A stretch of 64,000 nt of DNA from NCBI RefSeq assembly GCF_003351745.1, contig NZ_CP031222.1, positions 2,400,207-2,464,206 of the forward strand. Reading direction: 5' to 3'. Origin of the DNA: Aquirhabdus parva. GTDB taxonomy: Bacteria > Pseudomonadota > Gammaproteobacteria > Pseudomonadales > Moraxellaceae. The notes below the pieces were generated by a model. That model was given only the letters and a program-made list of their open reading frames with translations, was not told the origin of the DNA and did no database searches. The position numbers and the translations under genes are program-made. Shown here one piece after another: positions 38,310 to 46,094 of the stretch. Within the stretch, counting starts at the first letter, position 1, and each line of letters starts with the position of its first letter.

Positions 38310-39704
38310 ATGGATGCTCTAATCTTGAGTCGAATCCAGTTTGCACTGAATATGAGCTTTCATATTCTGTTTCCCACCATTTCCATTGCCCTATGTTGGG
38401 TACTACTCTTCTTTCGTCACCGCTGGGTAAAAACCCGTGAGCAATCATGGCTGACGGCCTATCGCTTCTGGACTAAAGTCTTCGCTCTAACCTTCGCCTT
38501 GGGTGTGGTCAGCGGCATTACCATGAGCTTTCAGTTCGGCACCAACTGGCCTGGCTATATGGAGCGCGTTGGTAACATCGCAGGTCCCTTGCTCGGTTAT
38601 GAAGTGCTCACAGCTTTCTTCCTTGAAGCAACTTTCTTGGGTGTGATGCTGTTCGGGCACAATCGTGTGAGTGAGCGAGTTCATCTTTTTGCAACCTTTA
38701 TGGTGGCCTTTGGTACCACGCTTTCTGCTTTCTGGATTCTAGCTCTGAACTCTTGGATGCAAACACCGCAAGGCTATTGGGTTGACCCACAAGGCATCTA
38801 CCATGTTGCCAGCTGGATTGAGGTCATTTTCAACCCCTCCTTCCCTTACCGTTTTGTACATATGGTCACTGCATCATTCCTGACCGTAGCCTTTTTATTG
38901 TGCGGTCTTAGCGCTTGGCAAGTCATCAAAAAAACGGCCGATGAAGCAACACCTAAAGTACTCAAAACTGGCTTGATTTTGGCAGCAATTCTGATCCCTA
39001 TTCAAATCTTTGTTGGTGATCAGCACGGTTTGAATACGCTGCATCATCAACCTGAAAAGATCGCTGCGATTGAAGGCATTTGGCATACCGAGAAAGGTGC
39101 TCCGCTGCTGGCATTTGCGTGGCCGAATAAAGACACACAAACCAATGACTATGCCATTGAGATTCCCAAAGGCGCCTCACTGATTCTCACTCATGAGCTC
39201 AATGGCGAACTCAAAGGACTCAATGAATTTGAGGTACATCCTCCAGTTGCACCACTGTTCTTTGGCTTTCGCATCATGGTGGCAGTTGGGATGCTAATGC
39301 TTGCTGCAAGCTGGTTTGGGGTGTATCAGCTACGCCGCACCAAAGGTGATGTGTTGAAATTCCCTCGTTATTTCCTCTACGGTCTAGCCAGTATGACTTT
39401 TGCTGGATGGCTAGCGACACTTGCGGGCTGGTATGTCACCGAAATTGGTCGTCAGCCTTGGATTGTTCATGGGCTGATTAAACTCAGTGAAATTGTGACC
39501 CACACGCCGCCTGCCAATATTGCATTCACCCTGACAATGTATGTCGTGGTCTACTTGGCACTCATCATTTCCTACGTGGGTGTACTGAAGTATATGGCGG
39601 AACATCCTAAGAAGACCGAAGCCGAACCCACCGCTGAATCAGGTGAAGCAATTGCGATCGTCGCGAATGAAGCCATCGATTCAACATCAGGAGAACAAAA
39701 ATGA
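38310..39704 (+). CDS. cydA: Cytochrome bd-type quinol oxidase subunit I (cyanide-insensitive CioA type)
   Basis: A 464-residue membrane protein carrying the heme b558, b595 and d sites. The start ALILSRIQFALNMSFHILFP provides the N-terminal His ligand. GYEVLTAFFLEATFLG and GWYVTEIGRQPW are subunit I signatures. The length and short Q-loop resemble CioA of the cyanide-insensitive oxidase rather than the 520-residue E. coli CydA. It oxidises quinol and reduces oxygen to water. AGAGGA precedes the ATG. It overlaps cydB by 4 bases. Confidence 0.94.
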   Translation: MDALILSRIQFALNMSFHILFPTISIALCWVLLFFRHRWVKTREQSWLTAYRFWTKVFALTFALGVVSGITMSFQFGTNWPGYMERVGNIAGPLLGYEVLTAFFLEATFLGVMLFGHNRVSERVHLFATFMVAFGTTLSAFWILALNSWMQTPQGYWVDPQGIYHVASWIEVIFNPSFPYRFVHMVTASFLTVAFLLCGLSAWQVIKKTADEATPKVLKTGLILAAILIPIQIFVGDQHGLNTLHHQPEKIAAIEGIWHTEKGAPLLAFAWPNKDTQTNDYAIEIPKGASLILTHELNGELKGLNEFEVHPPVAPLFFGFRIMVAVGMLMLAASWFGVYQLRRTKGDVLKFPRYFLYGLASMTFAGWLATLAGWYVTEIGRQPWIVHGLIKLSEIVTHTPPANIAFTLTMYVVVYLALIISYVGVLKYMAEHPKKTEAEPTAESGEAIAIVANEAIDSTSGEQK

Positions 39705-40696
39705 GCTGGGCACAAATTATTCCGCTGATTTTTATGGGCTTGCTGGGTTTTGCGTTGTTCGTTTATGTGGTCCTAGATGGTTTTGATTTGGGTGTTGGAA
39801 TGCTGATGCATCGTGCCAATACCGAGGAACGCAACACCATGGTGGCCTCCATCGGCCCCTTCTGGGATGCCAATGAAACGTGGCTGGTGCTGGGAATCGG
39901 AATTTTGTTGATTGCCTTCCCTAAAGCCAACAGCATTATTCTGGGCAATCTTTATATTCCTGTGGCTTTTATGCTGATCGGTTTGATCATGCGCGGTGTA
40001 GCCTTTGACTTTCGTGTCAAAGCGCGCCTTGAGCACCAGTTAGGTTGGAACTATGTGTTTATTATTGGTTCAGGTTTAGCCTCGGCAACCCAAGGCTGGA
40101 TGTTAGGTCGCTATGTCACTGGTTTTGCTGAAGGCTGGCAATTCACATTGTTTGCATTGGCGATTGCACTGGCTGTACCAGCGACTTACACCCTGCTTGG
40201 CGCTTGCTGGTTACTGCTAAAAACCGAAGGTGAGCTACAAGCAAAAGCCACACGCTGGGCAAAAATCGCATGGGTTCCTGTAGTACTTGGTATGATCCTA
40301 ATTTCACTGGCTACGCCTTGGGTCAGTACGGTGGTACGTGATCGCTGGTTTGCCCTGCCTCAGATTATTGGTTTACTACCGATTCCCCTTGCGACAGGAG
40401 CCGCATTAATCGCGCTACGCTGGATACTCAATAGCCCACGTGTTCGTGCTGATTTGTGCTGGTTGCCCTTTGTACTCTTGATCGGCTCACTGGTTATGGG
40501 CGCACTCGGTCTGGCCTATAGCTTGTACCCTTATGCGGTGATCGGACAAATGACCGTATGGGATGCGGCAAGTTCAACTGAAGCGCTCAATGTCATTTTA
40601 ATTGGCGCCGCAGTTGCGATCCCTGCGATCTTTGGCTACACCATTTTCGCGTTCTGGGTCTTTAGGGGTAAAGTTCGCGAACTCACTTATGGCTAA
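39701..40696 (+). CDS. cydB: Cytochrome bd-type quinol oxidase subunit II
   Basis: A 331-residue subunit with about eight or nine helices. YVVLDGFDLGVGML and GPFWDANETWLV are the family signatures. It overlaps the cydA stop as ATGA, with AGGAG 8 bases upstream, so translation is coupled. No small CydX-like frame follows before the terminator at 40772-40823, which agrees with the cyanide-insensitive type. It completes the terminal oxidase. Confidence 0.94.
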   Translation: MSWAQIIPLIFMGLLGFALFVYVVLDGFDLGVGMLMHRANTEERNTMVASIGPFWDANETWLVLGIGILLIAFPKANSIILGNLYIPVAFMLIGLIMRGVAFDFRVKARLEHQLGWNYVFIIGSGLASATQGWMLGRYVTGFAEGWQFTLFALAIALAVPATYTLLGACWLLLKTEGELQAKATRWAKIAWVPVVLGMILISLATPWVSTVVRDRWFALPQIIGLLPIPLATGAALIALRWILNSPRVRADLCWLPFVLLIGSLVMGALGLAYSLYPYAVIGQMTVWDAASSTEALNVILIGAAVAIPAIFGYTIFAFWVFRGKVRELTYG

Positions 40697-41096
40697 TGGT
40701 TGTCATTGATGAAAAACTTGCGCTGATTCCGATGGATTAGCCTTGAAAGATCGAAACGATAGCCTCATGGATGTCCTGATGGACGCTTAATCACCGATTA
40801 GGCATGTCATCAGGACATTTTTTATGGCTGTTCATGGATGACGTAAGCCATCTGCATGAAACAGTTCGCGTTAAGGAAACTTCTTTTTCGCTTGATAAAA
40901 CTTTTACTGAATTCTTTATAGAATCTTACACAGCAGATGATCTGCGGTTTGATTCGTCATGGATAAAAAGGTACATTGCTACCCTAGTTTTTTATGAATG
41001 CGCTATAAATCTAATTGCGCTGCATTTCTTGAGGGTTCGCCCTCTATAAAGATGTCGTAGATTAGAAAATATTTTTTATTTTTAGGAATTTGCATC
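40697..41096. other. Intergenic region between cydB and yajC
   Basis: 400 bases. It holds the cydB terminator (40772-40823), then a region with no recognisable gene. An 81-codon plus-strand frame (40804-41049) overlaps the terminator and has no ribosome site. TAGGAA before yajC is its ribosome site. Confidence 0.45.
40772..40823 (+). terminator. Branched intrinsic terminator after cydB
   Basis: 10-base arms TGTCCTGATG and CATCAGGACA enclose a second small stem (TTAATC/GATTAG) and are followed by TTTTTT. Confidence 0.75.
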
Positions 41097-41429
41097 ATGA
41101 GTTTGTTTATTGCTTCCGCTTACGCCGCGCCAGCAGCTGCCGCAGGTCCCCAATCTGCTTTGCCATCAATTTTGATGATGGTTGGCTTTGTGGCTATTTT
41201 TTACTTCCTGATCTGGCGTCCACAATCTAAACGCACCAAAGAACATCGCAACATGATTGAAAGCGTGACGGTGGGTAGCGAAGTGGTTTTTGCAGGCGGA
41301 CTCATGGGACGTATCAAAAAAGTTGAAGGGGAATATGCAGTCATCGTGATTGGTACGGGCGTTGATGTCAAAGTACAAAAATCATCGATTGTTGCTGTAT
41401 TACCTGAAGGCACACTGGCAGGGCTTTAA
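41097..41429 (+). CDS. yajC: Preprotein translocase accessory subunit YajC
   Basis: A 110-residue single-pass membrane protein. The helix ILMMVGFVAIFYFLIWRPQ is followed by the conserved SKRTKEHRNMIESVTVGSEVVFAGG. It associates with SecDF and YidC. It normally follows tgt, but here a block of 11.8 kb lies between. A terminator hairpin at 41507-41539 separates it from secD. Confidence 0.95.
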   Translation: MSLFIASAYAAPAAAAGPQSALPSILMMVGFVAIFYFLIWRPQSKRTKEHRNMIESVTVGSEVVFAGGLMGRIKKVEGEYAVIVIGTGVDVKVQKSSIVAVLPEGTLAGL

Positions 41430-41506
41430 GCTCTGTCTGATGGGAGGTGGCAGCATCTCCTATCAAACCACAACACAGTGAATGTCGTCGTGGTTCTTGC
41501 TTGATC

Positions 41507-41539
41507 AAAAACATGTGACAGGGCACGTCACATGTTTTT
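41507..41539 (+). terminator. Intrinsic terminator between yajC and secD
   Basis: 13-base arms AAAAACATGTGAC and GTCACATGTTTTT with a 7-base loop and the T-run within the 3' arm. It could end the yajC transcript or attenuate secDF. Confidence 0.72.
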
Positions 41540-41647
41540 ATCATATTCATGGTTTGAGTTTTAGAAACTTTTCAAAGAAGCTTTTTCAAAGAATCTATTG
41601 GCGAAAAATCTAAGTTTAAAGATCTCTATATTTAAAGAAGAGCACAG

Positions 41648-43519
41648 ATGCGTTATCCAGCATGGAAATATGTGGTAATCCTACTGGTTTTGGTAATTAG
41701 TACACTGTATGCGCTACCAAACCTTTATCCTGATGAACCCGCGATTCAGATCACAGGCGCTAAAGCAGGCTCGCAAATCGATCAAAGCGTGCTCACTCAA
41801 GCCGAATCTGCACTTAAAGCAGCGAACATCACCTCTCATGGCGATAGCTTCGATGGCAAGACGGCCCTACTACGCGTACGTACCAGCGATGAGCAACTTA
41901 GAGCGCAAGACGTGGTCCGTCGCGCACTGGGTGATAATTTCGTTGTGGCGTTGAACCTTGCACAAACCACACCGAACTGGTTACGTTCAATTGGTGCAGC
42001 GCCCATGAAATTGGGTCTGGACTTACGCGGTGGCGTGCACTTCTTGCTTGAAGTCGACATGTCCAAAGCCATCGAACAGCGCCTTGATACAGCAGCTACA
42101 GATATTCGCCGTGAACTGCGTAGTGAAAATCTGATCTTCCGCACTGTGCAACAAAGCGCGAATGGCATTAATGTCGTCTTCGACCAATCTGCGGATCGTG
42201 ATGCGGCGACCAATGTTTTACGTCGTAAATTCCCCGACTTTAGTATCCAGCAATTGGCTGTGGGTGACGGCTTCGTCGATGCCCTGACCTATACCCCTGC
42301 CAAGATTCAGGAAATCAACCAATACGCGGTGGGTCAGAACTTAACGACTCTGCGTAACCGGATTAACGAATTGGGTGTGGCTGAAGCATTGGTTCAAACC
42401 CAAGGTAGCAACCGCATCGTGGTGGACTTGCCAGGTGTGCAAGATACCGCTGAAGCGAAACGTGTTCTAGGCCGTACCGCCAATCTTGAATTCCGTATGG
42501 TTGCTGACGAAGCGGCAGGTTATAACGGTGGTCCAGTACCAGCGGGTACCGAAAGCTTCCCGTTTAAGACACTGGATGGCCCTCCAACCCTATTAAAACG
42601 TCAACGGATTCTGACAGGTGAGCGCGTCCAAAATGCCCAAGCAGGTTTTGATAACAATGGCTCGCCATCCGTTAATATCACTCTGGATAATGCCGGCGGT
42701 AAACTGATGAACGATGCTACACGCTCTTCAGTCGGAAAACTAATGGCGGTATTGTTTATTGAAAATAAACAACGCATCAGCTATGCCACAGATCCTGCTA
42801 CGGGCAAGTCGGTTGAAACCCGTACGCCATACACTGAAAAAGTGGTCATCAACCAAGCGACTGTTAACTCTGTATTAGGATCAAATTTCCAAATCACTGG
42901 CATCGGCAGCCCGCAAGAGTCTGCTGAGCTTGCCCTACTCCTCCGCTCTGGTGCCTTGGCTGCGCCAATGTACTTTGTCGAAGAGCGCACGGTCGGTCCA
43001 TCACTGGGTCAAGCCAACATTGATAAAGGGATATTGTCCACTCAAGTTGGTTTTGCTGCTGTTGCACTGTTTATGCTGGTGTTCTACCGCCTGTTCGGTT
43101 TGATCGCAAACTTTGCGCTGTTTGTAAACTTGGCCATGATCCTTGCGATTATGTCTGCGATTGGCGCTGCACTCAGCTTGCCGGGTATTGCGGGTATCGT
43201 GTTAACCATCGGTATCGCGGTTGACGCCAACGTCTTGATCTGTGAACGGATACGAGAGGAGTTGCGTCATGGCGCCAAGCCAATCACTGCGATTGTGCTC
43301 GGTTATGATCGCGCATTTAGCACCATTATCGATGCGCACGTCACGACTCTTATCGTTGCGATCATTCTGTTTGCTGTAGGCAGTGGACCCATCAAAGGCT
43401 TTGCGGTCACCCTGTCTATCGGGATTATCTGCTCGCTCTTTACCGCGATCACAGTAACCCGCGGTGCAGTTCAGTTGATCTATGGTAACCGTCGCCATGT
43501 TACAAAACTCAGTATTTAA
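41648..43519 (+). CDS. secD: Protein translocase subunit SecD
   Basis: A 623-residue RND-like membrane protein. One helix lies near the N-terminus, then the periplasmic P1 head region (GLDLRGGVHFLLEVDM opens it), then five C-terminal helices. VLTIGIAVDANVLICERIREE holds the conserved Asp of the proton path. With SecF it uses the proton-motive force to pull secreted proteins across. GAAGAG is 6 bases before the ATG. secF follows after 11 bases. Confidence 0.96.
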   Translation: MRYPAWKYVVILLVLVISTLYALPNLYPDEPAIQITGAKAGSQIDQSVLTQAESALKAANITSHGDSFDGKTALLRVRTSDEQLRAQDVVRRALGDNFVVALNLAQTTPNWLRSIGAAPMKLGLDLRGGVHFLLEVDMSKAIEQRLDTAATDIRRELRSENLIFRTVQQSANGINVVFDQSADRDAATNVLRRKFPDFSIQQLAVGDGFVDALTYTPAKIQEINQYAVGQNLTTLRNRINELGVAEALVQTQGSNRIVVDLPGVQDTAEAKRVLGRTANLEFRMVADEAAGYNGGPVPAGTESFPFKTLDGPPTLLKRQRILTGERVQNAQAGFDNNGSPSVNITLDNAGGKLMNDATRSSVGKLMAVLFIENKQRISYATDPATGKSVETRTPYTEKVVINQATVNSVLGSNFQITGIGSPQESAELALLLRSGALAAPMYFVEERTVGPSLGQANIDKGILSTQVGFAAVALFMLVFYRLFGLIANFALFVNLAMILAIMSAIGAALSLPGIAGIVLTIGIAVDANVLICERIREELRHGAKPITAIVLGYDRAFSTIIDAHVTTLIVAIILFAVGSGPIKGFAVTLSIGIICSLFTAITVTRGAVQLIYGNRRHVTKLSI

Positions 43520-43530
43520 GGGGAATCATC

Positions 43531-44550
43531 ATGGCTAATCAAACACCATTAAATCAACAGGCTGCCAATACAGATCCAACGGAAACGATTGAGCAATACC
43601 AGCACGATGAGCTTGTGATTCGCTTTATGCGGTTCCGTAAGCCGCTGGCGCTGCTGTCTATGCTGCTGGTGATCATCGCTCTTGGGTCTATTATGACCAA
43701 AGGTCTGCATCTGGGTCTCGACTTCACCGGCGGTATTGCGGCAGAAGTCAACTATACCCAAGCCGTGCAACAAACAGACGTTCAAGCTGCGCTAACCAAA
43801 GCGGGTTTTCATGATCCAGTGGTCCAGTACTTAGGGACACAGCGAGACTTGCTCGTGCGTATGCCTGCACAAGAGAAACCGCCAACGGATGTTTCAGCGT
43901 ATATCCAACAAGCAGTGCAACTGCCAAACAACAGTGCCACCGTACAAAAAGTAGATGTAGTCGGCTCCCAAGTGGGTAGTGACTTGTACCTCCACTCACT
44001 GGGCGCAATTGGTCTGTCATTACTACTGATGATGACTTATGTTGCGATCCGCTTTCAGTTTAAGTTCGCTGTCGGTGCGGTCATTTCATTGTTGCATGTA
44101 ACAATACTGACTGTAGGGGCGTTCTCGGTCTTCAACTGGCCCTTTGACCTCACCGTTTTGGCCGCAGTTCTGGCCTTGATCGGTTACTCACTGAATGACA
44201 CGATCGTGGTATTTGACCGTATTCGCGAAAACTTCCGTAAGATTCGTGGAGCCAGTGCCATTGAGATTGTTGATATCTCTTTGACTGAGACCTTCCGTCG
44301 TACAGTGATGACCGTTGCAACTGTTGCCTTGGTTGCATTGGCCATGTTGTTCTTGGGCGGTGATGGCCTGTATTGGTTCTCTGTTGCCTTGCTCATTGGA
44401 TTGGTCGTGGGTACCTACTCATCGGTCTATATCGCGACGGGCTATGCCATCTTTATGGGTTTAAGCCGTCAGGACTTTATTGTCAATGTTAAACCTGAGT
44501 TTGAAGAAGAAGTTGTGGTCTTCAACGACCCTAAAGCGCGTAGCAAATAA
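43531..44550 (+). CDS. secF: Protein translocase subunit SecF
   Basis: A 339-residue partner of SecD. It has a first helix near residues 36-58, LGLDFTGGIAAEV as the periplasmic start, and VLALIGYSLNDTIVVFDRIREN with the conserved Asp. AGGGGAA precedes the ATG. It ends the secDF unit; a bidirectional terminator follows at 44567-44599. Confidence 0.96.
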   Translation: MANQTPLNQQAANTDPTETIEQYQHDELVIRFMRFRKPLALLSMLLVIIALGSIMTKGLHLGLDFTGGIAAEVNYTQAVQQTDVQAALTKAGFHDPVVQYLGTQRDLLVRMPAQEKPPTDVSAYIQQAVQLPNNSATVQKVDVVGSQVGSDLYLHSLGAIGLSLLLMMTYVAIRFQFKFAVGAVISLLHVTILTVGAFSVFNWPFDLTVLAAVLALIGYSLNDTIVVFDRIRENFRKIRGASAIEIVDISLTETFRRTVMTVATVALVALAMLFLGGDGLYWFSVALLIGLVVGTYSSVYIATGYAIFMGLSRQDFIVNVKPEFEEEVVVFNDPKARSK

Positions 44551-44566
44551 CACGCTCTGGTGAAAC

Positions 44567-44599
44567 AAAAAAAATCCCATCACATGATGGGATTTTTTT
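44567..44599. terminator. Bidirectional terminator after secF
   Basis: Arms ATCCCATC and GATGGGAT with a 4-base loop, flanked by A-run and T-run, between convergent genes. Confidence 0.88.
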
Positions 44600-44629
44600 A
44601 TGGTGTAACTTTTGGAATTGAGGAATTCA

Positions 44630-44863
44630 TTATTCATGCAGCAATGCATTTAACTCATCAACAACCTCAGCCCAATCCGCATCTTCATCCAATGATTCTT
44701 GGATAAATTGCAACTGCCCTTCATTCCAAAAAGGCGCATCGGCAATCTGTACATCCGCAGATAAGTGATGGCCCTTAATAAACGCACTAATCGCTTCTGG
44801 CGAGTTTGCCAATCCTAATTGGGCAAACAAATTTTCGATGGTGTAGCTGTCTAATATATCCAT
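44630..44863 (-). CDS. DUF2789 family protein
   Basis: A 77-residue acidic soluble protein. NLFAQLGLANSPEAISAFI, then ADAPFWNEGQLQFIQESL and DEDADWAEVVDELNALL match the DUF2789 family of small proteins of unknown function. AGGAG lies 7 bases before the ATG at 44863; a GTG two codons earlier sits too close to that site. It is a single gene, divergent from htpX. Confidence 0.85.
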   Translation of the reverse strand: MDILDSYTIENLFAQLGLANSPEAISAFIKGHHLSADVQIADAPFWNEGQLQFIQESLDEDADWAEVVDELNALLHE

Positions 44864-45049
44864 GTCCACTCTCCTGCGGTTTACTTAAAAAATCTGGTCA
44901 ATCAAGCAGACTCGACGAACAAGCCCGATGCTTTCGATTGTATGCTTTTCTAAATATTGTACAAATGCCTTCATGTATTTTTTCATTAAACAATCAATCT
45001 ATCGCTTTGTATCAACGCGTTGCAAATTGCTTCTATTTACGCATCTCTC

Positions 45050-45078
45050 CTTGAAAACCCTTAACTCATCGCTATTAT
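45050..45078 (+). promoter_or_regulatory. htpX promoter, possibly also sigma-32 type
   Basis: TTGAAA (45051-45056) and TATTAT (45073-45078) with a 16-base spacer form a good sigma-70 promoter. The -35 reads CTTGAAA with the preceding base, which is the sigma-32 -35 consensus and fits a heat-shock protease gene. The sigma-32 -10 match is only partial. Confidence 0.5.
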
Positions 45079-45127
45079 GAATTGATCGGGTCAATTCTGA
45101 CTTCGACTTATTAAAGAGGAATTTTCC

Positions 45128-46021
45128 ATGTTGCGGATTGGTCTTTTTTTATTGACTAACCTCGCGGTGATGGTTGTGGTCGGCATAGTGCTTTCCATAT
45201 TAGGCGTGGGAGCTACGCACACAGCGGGCGGATTAAATTTAGGCAACCTATTGGTCCTGTGCTTTGTATACGGGATGGTCGGTTCTGCCATTTCTCTATT
45301 TCTGTCTAAGCCATTAGCGAAATGGAGCACCAAAACACAGATTATTGAGCAACCTTCTAACCAAGCGGAAGCATGGTTATTGCAAACAGTGAATGAATTG
45401 TCACAGCGTGCAGGCATCAAAATGCCTGAAGTGGGTATCTTCCCGAGCTATCAATCCAATGCTTTTGCAACAGGTTGGAATAAGAACGCTGCACTTGTCG
45501 CAGTGTCGACGGGTTTACTTGAGCGCATGAATCAGGATGAATTACGCGCCGTATTGGCTCACGAGATTGGTCACGTTGCCAATGGCGACATGGTGACACT
45601 GGCACTAGTACAAGGTGTGGTTAACGCCTTCGTGATGTTCTTTGCACGCATCATCGGTAACTTTGTTGACCGAACCGTGTTCAAGAATGAAAGTGACAGC
45701 CCAGGCATTGCCTACTTTGTCACTAGCCTTGTGATGGACATTGTCCTTGGCATTGCAGCGTCAGCAATCGTCATGTGGTTCTCACGTCTACGTGAGTATC
45801 GTGCCGATGAAGCCGGTGCACGTCTGGCGGGTAAATCTGCCATGATCAATGCGCTGCTGCGCCTGCGTCAGGAACAAGAACTCCCTGATCAGATGCCGGC
45901 TGAGATGAAGGCCTTTGCCATCAGCTCCGGTCGTGAAGAAAGCTTTAGTATTGCGGCCTTGTTCCACTCACATCCGAGTATCGAACAGCGCGTTGAAGCC
46001 TTACAAAAACTCAATGTCTAA
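45128..46021 (+). CDS. htpX: Membrane zinc metalloprotease HtpX
   Basis: A 297-residue M48 protease. It has two N-terminal helices, the zinc site HEIGH at 145-149, two further membrane segments, and the third ligand Glu in [11 protein letters not shown]. It removes misfolded membrane proteins alongside FtsH and is usually heat or envelope-stress induced. Upstream of the ATG is AGAGGAA. It is monocistronic, with a terminator at 46034-46064. Confidence 0.96.
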   Translation: MLRIGLFLLTNLAVMVVVGIVLSILGVGATHTAGGLNLGNLLVLCFVYGMVGSAISLFLSKPLAKWSTKTQIIEQPSNQAEAWLLQTVNELSQRAGIKMPEVGIFPSYQSNAFATGWNKNAALVAVSTGLLERMNQDELRAVLAHEIGHVANGDMVTLALVQGVVNAFVMFFARIIGNFVDRTVFKNESDSPGIAYFVTSLVMDIVLGIAASAIVMWFSRLREYRADEAGARLAGKSAMINALLRLRQEQELPDQMPAEMKAFAISSGREESFSIAALFHSHPSIEQRVEALQKLNV

Positions 46022-46033
46022 TCCCTGCAGTCA

Positions 46034-46064
46034 CAAAAAAAGCCCGATAATTCGGGCTTTTTTT
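46034..46064. terminator. Bidirectional terminator after htpX
   Basis: Arms AAAAGCCCGA and TCGGGCTTTT with a 3- to 4-base loop and T-run, between htpX and the convergent receptor gene. Confidence 0.85.
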
Positions 46065-46094
46065 GGTCTAAGTCATGATATCAAATCATGCTCC

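Noticed and set aside
40804-41049. 81-codon plus-strand frame before yajC
   Set aside because: It begins within the cydB terminator and has no ribosome site or family resemblance.
45082-45094. TTGAT-CGG-GTCAA before htpX as a fifth FNR box
   Set aside because: The spacer is 3 bases, not 4, and the site falls at about +1 of the likely promoter.
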